DNA of 64,000 bases. Origin: Tropicibacter naphthalenivorans (GTDB taxonomy: Bacteria; Pseudomonadota; Alphaproteobacteria; Rhodobacterales; Rhodobacteraceae). The DNA lies in NCBI RefSeq assembly GCF_900176475.1, contig NZ_FWXX01000009.1, forward strand, positions 62,001 to 126,000, in the 5' to 3' direction. Of this stretch, positions 7,514-16,864 are shown piece after piece. A model generated the notes under the pieces. The model had not been told where the DNA came from and did no database searches. It saw only the letters and a program-made list of their open reading frames with translations. The translations under genes were made by a program, and so were the position numbers. Each line of letters starts with the position of its first letter. Position 1 is the stretch's first letter.

Positions 7514-10500
7514 ATGGCCACCCTCGTTCTCGGCGCGGCCGGTGCTGCCATTGGCGGCAGCATCGGCGGCGCGATCCTCGGCGTCAGCGCTGCGACCATC
7601 GGAGGCTTCATCGGCTCCAGCATCGGCTCGGTCGTCGACAGCTGGATCATCTCGTCGCTGGCGCCGACGCAGCGCATCGAGGGCGCGCGGCTCGACACGC
7701 TGCGCATCACCTCGGCCACGGAGGGCGCGGTCATCCCGCGGCTCTACGGCCGCATGCGGATGGGTGGCAACATCATCTGGGCGACGGATTTCCGCGAGGA
7801 GACCACGACCACGACCCAAGGCGGCGGCAAGGGCGGTGGGGGCGGCAAGGTCAAGACGACCGAGTATCTCTACTACGCCAGCTTCGCCGTGGCGCTCTGC
7901 GAAGGCCCGATCACCGGCATCGGCCGCATCTGGGCCGATGGCAAGCCGATGGACCTCTCCGGCGTCACCTGGCGCTGGTATCCGGGCGACGAAGCTCAGC
8001 CTGCCGATCCGTTCATCGCGGCGAAGATGGGTGCGGCGAAAACCCCGGCCTATCGCGGCACGGCCTATGTGGTCTTCGAGGAACTGGCGCTCTCGACCTA
8101 CGGCAACCGGCTGCCGCAGCTTTCCTTCGAGGTGTTCCGGCCGCTCGCTGATCCCGACACCGCCGAGGGGCTGACCCGCGCCGTCACTCTGATCCCGGCC
8201 TCGGGCGAGTTCACCTATGCCACCGAAGGAATCCGCAAATCCTCGGGCGGCGCAACGCAGGCCGAGAACCTGAACGCGCTGCCCGACACTTCCGATATGT
8301 TGGTCGCGCTTGATCGGCTCCAGGCCATGGCGCCGTCCGTCGAGAGCGTCAGCCTCGTCGTGGCCTGGTTCGGCGATGACCTGCGAGCGGGAACCTGCAA
8401 GCTGCGCCCGGGCGTCGAAGTCACGGCGAAATCCACGACGCCGGTCGGCTGGTCGGTCAATGGCGTCAGTCGCGCCAATGCCTTCCTCGTCAGCCGCGAC
8501 GATCAGGATCGACCCGTCTACGGCGGCACACCCGCCGATTTCGCGGTGGTGCAGGCAATCCGGGAGATGAAGACGCGCGGGCTGCGCGTGACCTTCTATC
8601 CGTTCATCCTGATGGACGTTCTGCCCGGCAACACGCTGCCGAACCCGTATTCCGACAATGCCGCCGGGGTGGGCCAGCCCACATTCCCCTGGCGCGGCCG
8701 GATCACCTGTTCGCCTGCGGCGGGCAATGCTGGAAGCGTGGACAAGACGGCAACCGCAGCCAGCCAGGTCGCGGCCTTCTTCGGCAGCGCCAACCCTTCC
8801 GACTTCGCGATCTCGGGCGACACCGTCTCCTGGACCGGCCCGTCCGGCGACTGGGGCCTGCGCCGCATGATGCTGCATTACGCCCATCTCTGCGCCGTGG
8901 CAGGCGGCGTCGACGCTTTCCTCATCGGCTCGGAGATGCGCGGCCTGACCACCATCCGCTCGGGTGCCAGCACCTATCCGGCCGTCACCGCGTTCAAGGC
9001 GCTCGCCGCCGATGTGCGCGCCATTCTCGGGGCAGGCACCTATATCGGCTACGCTGCCGACTGGTCCGAGTATTTCGGCCACCACCCGAGCGACGGCAGC
9101 GGCGATGTCTATTTCCACCTCGATCCGCTCTGGTCGGATGCCAACATCGATTTCATCGGCATCGACAACTACATGCCGCTCTCCGACTGGCGTGACGGGT
9201 TCGAGCACGCGGACGCGGCCGAGGGCTGGCCCGCGATCTACGACCGGGCCTATCTGCAGGCGAACATCGCGGGCCGCGAGGGCTTCGACTGGTTCTATGC
9301 ATCGTCGGCCGACCGCTCCGCGCAGGTGCGCACGCCGATCACCGATGGTGCTGCGGGCAAGCCATGGGTCTTCCGCTACAAGGATCTGCGCAGCTGGTGG
9401 TCGAACGCGCATTACGACCGCCCCGGCGGCGTGGAGAGCGGCACGCCAACGACATGGGTGTCGCAGTCCAAGCCCATCCGCTTCACCGAACTCGGCTGCC
9501 CGGCCATCGACCGGGGCACCAACCAGCCCAACGTCTTCTTCGACCCGAAGTCGTCGGAGAGCTACACACCGTATTTCTCGCGGGGCTGGCGCGACGACAG
9601 GATCCAGCGCGCCTATCTCGAGGCGACCCATCTGTTCTGGGGTGAGGCCGCGAACAACCCGCTGTCCTCGGTCTACGGCGACCGGATGGTCGATGTCCCC
9701 GAATGCGCGGCCTGGACCTGGGATGCGCGGCCGTATCCGTTCTTTCCCGAACTGACCGATGTCTGGACCGACGGACCGAACTGGCGTCTCGGCCATTGGC
9801 TGACCGGCCGACTCGGGTCCGTGTCGCTGGCGGCGCTTGTACGGCACCTCTGTCTACGCGCGGGATTGTCCGACGATCGCATCGACGTCACCGGCCTCTG
9901 GGGCGCGGTCGAGGGCTATGCCATCGGCGCGCTGGAAAGTCCGCGCGCATCGATCACCACGCTGGCGCGGCATTTCGGGTTCGATGCCGTCGAGACCGAA
10001 GGCGTGATCCGCTTCATGATGCGCGGGCGGGCGGCGGTGGCAAGCGTCGCACCGGACGATCTGGTCGCCGCGCGCGAGGGTGATGTTCTGGAACTGACGC
10101 GCGGCCAGGAGACGGAGTTGCCGCAGGCCCTGAAGTGGCAGGTCGCCCGCGCCGACGAGGATTACGAGGCGGCTCAGGTCGAGGCCTGGCGCATCACCGT
10201 CGACACGACCCGCATCGCATCCGAGAGCTTCCCATTGGCGGTGCCGCCAGAGGAGGCCGAGCGCCGTTGCCGCCGCGCGCTGATGGAAGCCTGGACCGGT
10301 CGCGAGAGCGCGGCATTCCGGCTGCCGCCCTCGCGGCTCGCGCTCGACCCGGCCGATGTGGTAACGCTCGCCCATGACGGCCGATCCATCCCGCTGCGGC
10401 TCATCTCCATCGCCGATGCCGATGCGCGCAGCATCGAGACCGTCCGCCAGGACCGAGAGGCCTACGACCTGCCGCCCGGCGCGCCGCGCCCCTCGGCGCT

Positions 10501-11479
10501 GTCCCAGGCCGTCGTCTTCGGCGCACCCGAGGTCATGCTCCTCGATTTGCCGCAGCTCACCGAGGACCAGGCCGCGCATCGGCCCTTCGCGGCGGCGCAT
10601 GCCGTGCCTTGGCCCGGCGAGATGGCGGTCTATCGCAGCCCGTCGACGGATGGTTTCGACCTGCTGACCACGTTTGGCACACGCGCACGGATCGGCACGC
10701 TGGTCTCGGACTTCTACGCCGGACCTACCTCGCGCTTCGACCTCGGCAATGCGCTGGTAGTCGACCTGCTGGCCGGCACGCTGGAAAGCGTCACTGACCT
10801 GGCACTGTTCGGCGGTACCAACGCGCTGGCCATCGAGAGCGCGCCAGGTGTCTGGGAGATCGTGCAGGCGGGCGCGGCCGAACTGATCGCTCCTGGCCGG
10901 TATCGCCTGACCCGGCTCCTGCGCGGCCAGCGGGGGACAGAGGCCGCCATGGGAAATCCGGTGCCTGCGGGTGCGCGGGTGGTGATACTGGACGCCTCGC
11001 TGGCGTCGCTGCCGATCGCCGAGGCCGATCTCGGCATCCCATGGAACTGGCGCATCGGCCCGGCAAGCCGACCGGTCAGCGACGAGACATATGCGGCAAA
11101 GGCGTTCACGCCCGCGGGCGTGGGGCTTCGCCCGTTCTCCGTCGCCCATGTCGAGCAGCCATGGCGCAGGCCTCGCACGCCAGGCGATTTGACGATCCGC
11201 TGGACCCGGCGATCCCGCGCGCTCGCTGCCGACAGCTGGGGCGGGCTAGAGGTCCCAGTCGCCGAGGAGCTGGAGGCTTACGAGGTCGAGATCCTCGACA
11301 GCGCCACCGTGAAGCGCGTTCTGAGCGCGGCTGCCGCCAGCGCGGTCTACACCGCCGCCGCCCAGACCGCCGATTGGGGCGTGCTGCTCGGCCCGGGCGA
11401 CACGCTCACCATCCGCATCTACCAGCTCTCCGCCCTCGTCGGGCGGGGCGCGCCCAAGACCGCCACGCTTACGTTCTGA
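7514..11479 (+). CDS. Baseplate megatron / host specificity protein (GTA gp15-like)
   Basis: A 1321-residue tail tip protein. The N-terminus has glycine-rich hydrophobic helices (residues 1-45), then AVIPRLYGRMRMGG typical of gp15. Residues about 360-720 resemble the GTA TIM-barrel-like domain (IRSGASTYPAVTAF, YFHLDPLWSDANIDFIGIDNYMP, KPIRFTELGCPAIDRG), a glycoside-hydrolase-like fold. The C-terminal part (about 740-1120) has the tail-protein domain with LTRLLRGQRGTE. This is the central hub and probably contacts cell-surface polysaccharide. A glycine-rich insert (TTTQGGGKGGGGGK) lies near residue 100. Confidence 0.9.
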   Translation: MATLVLGAAGAAIGGSIGGAILGVSAATIGGFIGSSIGSVVDSWIISSLAPTQRIEGARLDTLRITSATEGAVIPRLYGRMRMGGNIIWATDFREETTTTTQGGGKGGGGGKVKTTEYLYYASFAVALCEGPITGIGRIWADGKPMDLSGVTWRWYPGDEAQPADPFIAAKMGAAKTPAYRGTAYVVFEELALSTYGNRLPQLSFEVFRPLADPDTAEGLTRAVTLIPASGEFTYATEGIRKSSGGATQAENLNALPDTSDMLVALDRLQAMAPSVESVSLVVAWFGDDLRAGTCKLRPGVEVTAKSTTPVGWSVNGVSRANAFLVSRDDQDRPVYGGTPADFAVVQAIREMKTRGLRVTFYPFILMDVLPGNTLPNPYSDNAAGVGQPTFPWRGRITCSPAAGNAGSVDKTATAASQVAAFFGSANPSDFAISGDTVSWTGPSGDWGLRRMMLHYAHLCAVAGGVDAFLIGSEMRGLTTIRSGASTYPAVTAFKALAADVRAILGAGTYIGYAADWSEYFGHHPSDGSGDVYFHLDPLWSDANIDFIGIDNYMPLSDWRDGFEHADAAEGWPAIYDRAYLQANIAGREGFDWFYASSADRSAQVRTPITDGAAGKPWVFRYKDLRSWWSNAHYDRPGGVESGTPTTWVSQSKPIRFTELGCPAIDRGTNQPNVFFDPKSSESYTPYFSRGWRDDRIQRAYLEATHLFWGEAANNPLSSVYGDRMVDVPECAAWTWDARPYPFFPELTDVWTDGPNWRLGHWLTGRLGSVSLAALVRHLCLRAGLSDDRIDVTGLWGAVEGYAIGALESPRASITTLARHFGFDAVETEGVIRFMMRGRAAVASVAPDDLVAAREGDVLELTRGQETELPQALKWQVARADEDYEAAQVEAWRITVDTTRIASESFPLAVPPEEAERRCRRALMEAWTGRESAAFRLPPSRLALDPADVVTLAHDGRSIPLRLISIADADARSIETVRQDREAYDLPPGAPRPSALSQAVVFGAPEVMLLDLPQLTEDQAAHRPFAAAHAVPWPGEMAVYRSPSTDGFDLLTTFGTRARIGTLVSDFYAGPTSRFDLGNALVVDLLAGTLESVTDLALFGGTNALAIESAPGVWEIVQAGAAELIAPGRYRLTRLLRGQRGTEAAMGNPVPAGARVVILDASLASLPIAEADLGIPWNWRIGPASRPVSDETYAAKAFTPAGVGLRPFSVAHVEQPWRRPRTPGDLTIRWTRRSRALAADSWGGLEVPVAEELEAYEVEILDSATVKRVLSAAAASAVYTAAAQTADWGVLLGPGDTLTIRIYQLSALVGRGAPKTATLTF

Positions 11480-11489
11480 AGGCCATCCC

Positions 11490-13415
11490 ATGTCTGACGC
11501 AACGACCCATCTGCTGCTGCCCTACATCCTGGCGGCGCAGGCCCAGAAGCACGTCACCCACAACGAGGCACTGCGGATCCTCGACGGGCTGGTCCAGCTT
11601 TCCGTTCTTGATCGGGGCCTGACCGCGCCGCCGGGAAGCCCTGCTGATGGCGACCGCTATATCGCCGCTTCGGGCGCGACGGGCGATTGGGCTGGTTGGG
11701 ACCTGAATGTCGCCCTCTGGTCCGACGGCGCCTGGCTGCGTCTGCCGCCGCGCACCGGCTGGCGGGCATGGGTCGAGGACGAGGGCCTGCTGCTCGTCTG
11801 GACCGGTGCTGCCTGGGAGGTCGTGGGCGAGCCCAGCGACATCTCGGATGCTGTCTTCAGTCTCGTCAACGACGCCGATCCCACCAAGAAGGCGGTGTTC
11901 TCGCTGTCCGGTATCAGCACCGGGACGACTCGCAGCTACACGCTGCCGAACACCTCGTCGGAACTGGCGATCCTGGCCGGCACCCAGACCTTCACCGGCA
12001 ACAAGACCTTTTCGGGCACGCTGACCGCGTCCGGCACCGTCACGGTCTCGGGCGCGACCGCGACCATCGGCACGGCGACGGGCACCGCGACCTACGGCAT
12101 GGGCACCGGGGCGACGACCACCGGCCTTACCAAGACCGTGAACCTCGGCACCGGCGGCGCGTCGGGGTCGACCACGGTCGTCAACATCGGCTCGGCGACC
12201 TCGGGTGCGAATGGCACGACGGTGGTCAATACGCCGACCGTCACCTTCGCCAATGCCGTCACGCAGGTCGGCATGCCCCAGGCCAACCTGACTGCGCAGC
12301 TTCTGGGCCTCGGCGGGGCGGCGGCCGACAGCTACAATCGGCTCTCGGTCAACACGCCCGCGGTGCTCCTCAACAACGCGGGCGCCGGAATCGAGGCGAC
12401 GGTCAACAAAGCCGCAGCCGGGAACGATGCGAGCTTCGCCTTCAAGACCAACTGGTCGGCCCGGGCGCTGATCGGTCTTCTTGGCAGCGACGATTTCAGC
12501 TTCAAGGTCAGCCCGGACGGCTCGGCCTTCTACGAGGCGATCCGGATCGACCGCGCGAGCGGCCGGGTCGAGATGCCCGAGCCCGTGGTGCTCCCGGCGC
12601 TCAATGCCGTGCCCACGCCGCCGCCGACCGGCAAGCTCGCCCTCTATGCCCGCGACCGCGCCGGGGCCGGATGGCTCGACGTCCAGCGCCCCTCGGGGCG
12701 GTTCTTCCCGCTGCAGCCGCATTTCGGGGTGAATCGCATCGCGACCTGGGCGCCGTCCACCGGTACGACCGTGAACACCAACGGCATGCCGCGCACTGCC
12801 GTCGGCACCGTCTCCACGCCGACGCTCGCCACCACGAACCTCTCGACCTCGATGCGCCGCTGGCGCGTGACCAGTGCCGCCACCGCCGATGCAGCGGCCG
12901 AAGAACGCTCGGCCGGCTGGGTCTGCTGGCGCGGAAATGCGGATGGGCTGGGCGGCTTCACCTATGTGAACCGGCTCTCGCTGGTGACGCTGCAGGCGAC
13001 CGGCATGGGGTTCTTCGGCCTCTATGGCTCAACGACAGCGCTGGCGACCACCTTGACGTTGTCGGCGGCAGTGAACTGCATCGGCATCGGCTTCCAGCGC
13101 GGTACCCATACGAACTGGCAGCTGGTGCAAAACGACACCTCGGGCGCGCCCACGCTCACCGATCTGGGCGCGAGTTTCTCGGTCGCGAGCACGACGAACG
13201 TCCTGACCCTGACGCTCCTCGCTGCCCCGAACAGCGCCGAGATCGGCGTCCGGGTGGTCGAGGAGGTCAGCGGAGCGGTGGTCGAGGTCATGCTCGACAC
13301 CGACATCCCGGCCGCGACGCAACTCCTGAGCCCGCGCAACTACATGAACAACGGCGCGACGGCGGCGGCGGTCGCCTACGATTGCTCGGGCGTGTATGTC
13401 GAGACTGACTACTGA
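11490..13415 (+). CDS. DUF2793 tail fibre-like protein
   Basis: A 641-residue protein. Residues 1-115 match DUF2793 (LPYILAAQAQKHVTHNEALR, then DRYIAASGATGDWAG and WRAWVEDEG), a domain that follows gp15 in many alphaproteobacterial prophages and GTAs. Residues 130-260 are low-complexity Thr/Ser/Gly repeats of the kind found in fibrous beta-structures. The C-terminal 200 residues are a beta-rich domain that is the likely receptor-binding tip. It ends the phage operon; the next genes are convergent. Confidence 0.82.
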   Translation: MSDATTHLLLPYILAAQAQKHVTHNEALRILDGLVQLSVLDRGLTAPPGSPADGDRYIAASGATGDWAGWDLNVALWSDGAWLRLPPRTGWRAWVEDEGLLLVWTGAAWEVVGEPSDISDAVFSLVNDADPTKKAVFSLSGISTGTTRSYTLPNTSSELAILAGTQTFTGNKTFSGTLTASGTVTVSGATATIGTATGTATYGMGTGATTTGLTKTVNLGTGGASGSTTVVNIGSATSGANGTTVVNTPTVTFANAVTQVGMPQANLTAQLLGLGGAAADSYNRLSVNTPAVLLNNAGAGIEATVNKAAAGNDASFAFKTNWSARALIGLLGSDDFSFKVSPDGSAFYEAIRIDRASGRVEMPEPVVLPALNAVPTPPPTGKLALYARDRAGAGWLDVQRPSGRFFPLQPHFGVNRIATWAPSTGTTVNTNGMPRTAVGTVSTPTLATTNLSTSMRRWRVTSAATADAAAEERSAGWVCWRGNADGLGGFTYVNRLSLVTLQATGMGFFGLYGSTTALATTLTLSAAVNCIGIGFQRGTHTNWQLVQNDTSGAPTLTDLGASFSVASTTNVLTLTLLAAPNSAEIGVRVVEEVSGAVVEVMLDTDIPAATQLLSPRNYMNNGATAAAVAYDCSGVYVETDY

Positions 13416-13514
13416 GCTGGGCGTTTGCGGAAGTGATGATTGCAGGGGCTCATCCCGCCGGGAATTCCCGCCCCTTAGGGCGAGGTCAATAAGGGCAACC
13501 CGGCGTTGCGCTCC

Positions 13515-14651
13515 CTAGACCGCAGTGAAACTTGATGTACCCAACCACTTGATCGAAAAGCCCAAAAGCTGCGCGCGGATCGCCGCGCTATCCGCAGCGA
13601 GATCCACTGTGGCGAACCGGATGCAATGACCCTGCACAAGGATTGCCTCGTCGACCGTTTCGCCGATGGCGGGGTGCAGTAGCAGGCCCTCGGCAACGTC
13701 GGCCAGCGAGTCACCACGCCCGGTCTGCGACCGTAGATAGACGTAGATCTGATAAAGGTATCCGCTGCGCAGCGTGGTTTCGCGCCGCCAACCGGCCGTG
13801 ACGATCCCGGTGAACTTTGTATCAATCACGATGCGTCGGTCCGCCACCAGATCGTCGAGTACGACGTCGGTCCGCATGCCAGGCAGGATGTCCCGGGCGC
13901 CGTCGCTGCACCAGTCGACCGGCCAATCAAGTGGACGGCCCGTTCGCACATCCCAGCGGCTAGACGGCAGCACCGCGCGGTAAAAGCCGCCCACAGCCCG
14001 CTCGAAGAGCCGTCGTGCCCATTGTTCCTCCCGATCCGGCATCGGCAGGGGTCTGGGGCCCGCCGACTCGGTGGGCAGGACGAGGTCTACGGCCAGCTTA
14101 GCGGCCGCCAGCATCTCGCGATCCGCCGCGTCGTGTCGCCCGATGCGGTCAGCACTTAGCTCGCTCCGCGACGGCATCGCACCCGAGACCCCCAAAGCCT
14201 GCATGTCCGCGGCGAGGCGACGGCAGCGATGGCGCAGATCCGGGTGTGACACCAGTCGCGCCACCGCTTCCAACGCACCGCGAACAAAGCGGTTGCGCGG
14301 CGTGTCGACGCTGAGTTCGACGAAGCGACAGGCCACCGCGCCGCGCGCGAGCAGCTGGCGACGCTCGGTGCGCAAGACGTCGATCCGGCCCCGCACGCGC
14401 GAGAGGTCCGCGCTGCGCGGCCGATAGCCGAGACTCAGCTGCCGGCGCTGTCGCTCCTCCACAGCCTGTGCCAGCAGTCGCGCGACGAGGTCGGCGATCT
14501 CATCCGGGTTGCGTTCCGCGTCGACCAGCGCGCGCTCTGACGTTTTCAGCAGATCCGACGCGTAGAGCATCAGCAGCCAGATGTTGCGCACGGGGATGCG
14601 CCCGATGAAGCCCGCAGCCTCGTGCGACAGATTTGTCGCGGCAGTCACCAT
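13515..14651 (-). CDS. mcrC: McrC-like nuclease subunit of modification-dependent restriction system
   Basis: A 378-residue protein. The N-terminal IPVRNIWLLMLYASDL is the hallmark of McrC proteins, the partner of the McrB AAA+ GTPase. A PD-(D/E)xK nuclease centre is visible: Asp262 (MRTDVVLDD) and Asp277-Thr-Lys279 (RRIVIDTKFTG). McrC both stimulates McrB GTPase activity and cuts DNA that carries modified cytosine or, in variants, other modifications. It overlaps mcrB by seven bases (start at 14651, mcrB stop at 14645), so the pair is translationally coupled. It is the last gene of the six-gene - strand run. Confidence 0.88.
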   Translation of the reverse strand: MVTAATNLSHEAAGFIGRIPVRNIWLLMLYASDLLKTSERALVDAERNPDEIADLVARLLAQAVEERQRRQLSLGYRPRSADLSRVRGRIDVLRTERRQLLARGAVACRFVELSVDTPRNRFVRGALEAVARLVSHPDLRHRCRRLAADMQALGVSGAMPSRSELSADRIGRHDAADREMLAAAKLAVDLVLPTESAGPRPLPMPDREEQWARRLFERAVGGFYRAVLPSSRWDVRTGRPLDWPVDWCSDGARDILPGMRTDVVLDDLVADRRIVIDTKFTGIVTAGWRRETTLRSGYLYQIYVYLRSQTGRGDSLADVAEGLLLHPAIGETVDEAILVQGHCIRFATVDLAADSAAIRAQLLGFSIKWLGTSSFTAV

Positions 14652-16849
14652 CCCTGCAGCAGCTTCTCGACGGCATCGCGCGCTGATTTTGGGGCATCGA
14701 ACCAGTATTCATCGAGAAGTGGTCCGATTTCCGTTTCGGCAACCTGTCTGAACCACTCGCGCGTAGCGTCAGGTTCGAGTCTTGCCGTCGGCGTCACGTA
14801 GCTATGCCCGATCTCGAACTGGTGGCCAAATGCCTCACCGATCTGCGCATTCAGCGCCACGATACGCCGTTCGATGTCGTCGACGAGGGCGGGGTCGACG
14901 CCGCCTATTTCGGTTACCCACCGCCGCCAGGCTTCACCCAGCCTCGGCTCAAGACCGACGAAGGCGAAGCGCCTCCGGAACGCGAGGTCGACCAGCGCCA
15001 GCGAACGGTCTGCGATGTTCATCGTGCCAATGACAAAGAGATTCTCGGGCACATGAACCGGGCGGCGTTTGCCGTCAGCATCGGGATAGCAGAGTTCAAG
15101 CGCCTCGCGCGGCGTGCGTTTTCCAGCCTCGAGCAGGGTAAGCAGTTCGCCGAAAATCTGTGCGGGGTTACCGCGGTTGATCTCTTCGATGATTACGACG
15201 AAGCGGGCTTCTGGCCGGCTAAGCGCCGCACGGATCGCCTCCATGAAGACGCCGTCGGCAAGGGTCAGCTTGCCATCGCCGCTCGGACGCCAGCCGCGCA
15301 CGAAATCCTCGTAGGAGAGGTTTGGGTGGAACTGGACCGCACGGACGCGCGCCTCGTCGCGTTCCCCCATCAGTGCGAACGCGAGGCGCTTGGCCATCCA
15401 AGTCTTGCCCGTTCCCGGCGGTCCCTGCAGGATCAGGTTCTTGCGCGTGCGCAAGCGCTCCAGCAGGCGGTCGATCTCCCCGCGCTCCAGAAAACATCCC
15501 TCGCGCAGGATGTCGTCAGCATCGTATGGCACAGCTGGCGCTGGCATCTGGACCGGATCGACAACAGCCGCATCGTCTTCGTCCTCATTGGGCGCGGCGC
15601 CTCCTTGGTCGGCCTCGGCCTGAGACTCTTCGGGCCCCTTATAGTGCCATGCGGCCAGCGACAGTTCGGGGAAGCTGTGGACCGGGTAGCTTTCCTCAGA
15701 AAAGCGCGCCTTCAGGTCGTCCACCAGCTTGAGATAGGTCGCGCCACTGCACGGCTTCTGCGGCCCTATCGTCGGGACCCGCATCTGTAACCGGCTAGTG
15801 AGGAATGAGCGCGAGTTGCTATCAAGGGTCGGGAACTCCCACGGATGTGACCAGTAGAGCCCTGTCGAGAGGTTCCATGAGGCGCCCCAAACGTCGATGG
15901 CCGCGTCGTAGTCGGCGATGAATTGGTCCCGCTGATCGGGCTGATCAGATTCCACCAGCGCTGCGGCGGCAGCGAACAGGTCCCATAGCTTGTCGATGTC
16001 GCCTTCGCCGCGCTTGTCGCCGTATCGAAAGAACCAGGATCGCTGGTTGTTGAGGACCGGAATACCCTCGAAGGTGCTCGGAGGCTCCTCCTCCACGCCG
16101 ATCAGCTTGGCAATCGCTCTCGCGATCACGCTCCGATTGGAGTCGGTCATGGATCGGTTGAACGTGCCCATCGCCGTAAAGGGGCAGATGTCGCGCAGTG
16201 GGCCAGTACCGCCTTCCGGGTAGCGGTCCTGCAAATAACCGAGCCCCGCCATCTCTTGCGCGATTGCATGGATGCCGTCGATCAGGGGCTTGCGGTCTGC
16301 CCGGTAGTCCAGGAGCTTTGCCGCAACGGCGCTGTAGAAGGATGTCCAGCGGAAACGCTGCTCGCCGTCCGCGTCGCCGAACCGCTCCCGCCAGAACGGT
16401 TCATTCCGGAACCGGTCGAGGTCCTGCCGCTGGCCGTCGAATGTGAAGGAGAGGAGGCCATCCTCCATCCAGCCGCCCGGCGCGACCCGCCAAACCGTGG
16501 CGCGGTTTGTGTAGAAGTACCATTCGCGGGGCGGCGATACGGGCGTCCAGTTGACCTGAACACGCTTGCCATCGTCTAGATTGGCAGTGATCGTGCCGAC
16601 CGCCTTTATGGCCATCACTGAGACAGTGGCACCGCGGTTGTCGAACGGCAGTTCCCGCTTGCGAGTATAGGATGACTTGATCGCGATCCTGTCCCCCGGG
16701 CGCATTGAGCGCACGAGATCGCTATATTTGCCGTCTTCGTAGCCGTTCTCCCAGATGCCTTCAGCGAGAAATCTGGGCGTCTGGTCCTCGGTGCGATTAT
16801 ACGCGGCGCCGACAAACCAGCTGGGCCTGATGTTTAAAATTTCCGACAT
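14645..16849 (-). CDS. mcrB: McrB-like AAA+ GTPase with N-terminal DNA-reader region
   Basis: A 734-residue protein. The AAA+ core is at the C-terminal end: Walker A GPPGTGKT (476-483), Walker B VVIIEEINRGN (551-561) and the McrB signature MNIADRS (610-616) followed by the RRRF arginine cluster. The first about 125 residues (WFVGAAYNRT, then GDRIAIKSS, ending WRV) form a separate beta-rich domain that could be an EVE/PUA-like base reader; the middle region (about 150-400) is not recognised and includes an acidic linker at 408-430. The start lies 15 bases after the res stop. The substrate cannot be told from sequence. Confidence 0.87.
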   Translation of the reverse strand: MSEILNIRPSWFVGAAYNRTEDQTPRFLAEGIWENGYEDGKYSDLVRSMRPGDRIAIKSSYTRKRELPFDNRGATVSVMAIKAVGTITANLDDGKRVQVNWTPVSPPREWYFYTNRATVWRVAPGGWMEDGLLSFTFDGQRQDLDRFRNEPFWRERFGDADGEQRFRWTSFYSAVAAKLLDYRADRKPLIDGIHAIAQEMAGLGYLQDRYPEGGTGPLRDICPFTAMGTFNRSMTDSNRSVIARAIAKLIGVEEEPPSTFEGIPVLNNQRSWFFRYGDKRGEGDIDKLWDLFAAAAALVESDQPDQRDQFIADYDAAIDVWGASWNLSTGLYWSHPWEFPTLDSNSRSFLTSRLQMRVPTIGPQKPCSGATYLKLVDDLKARFSEESYPVHSFPELSLAAWHYKGPEESQAEADQGGAAPNEDEDDAAVVDPVQMPAPAVPYDADDILREGCFLERGEIDRLLERLRTRKNLILQGPPGTGKTWMAKRLAFALMGERDEARVRAVQFHPNLSYEDFVRGWRPSGDGKLTLADGVFMEAIRAALSRPEARFVVIIEEINRGNPAQIFGELLTLLEAGKRTPREALELCYPDADGKRRPVHVPENLFVIGTMNIADRSLALVDLAFRRRFAFVGLEPRLGEAWRRWVTEIGGVDPALVDDIERRIVALNAQIGEAFGHQFEIGHSYVTPTARLEPDATREWFRQVAETEIGPLLDEYWFDAPKSARDAVEKLLQGW

Positions 16850-16864
16850 TCCGCAAAATCCTGT

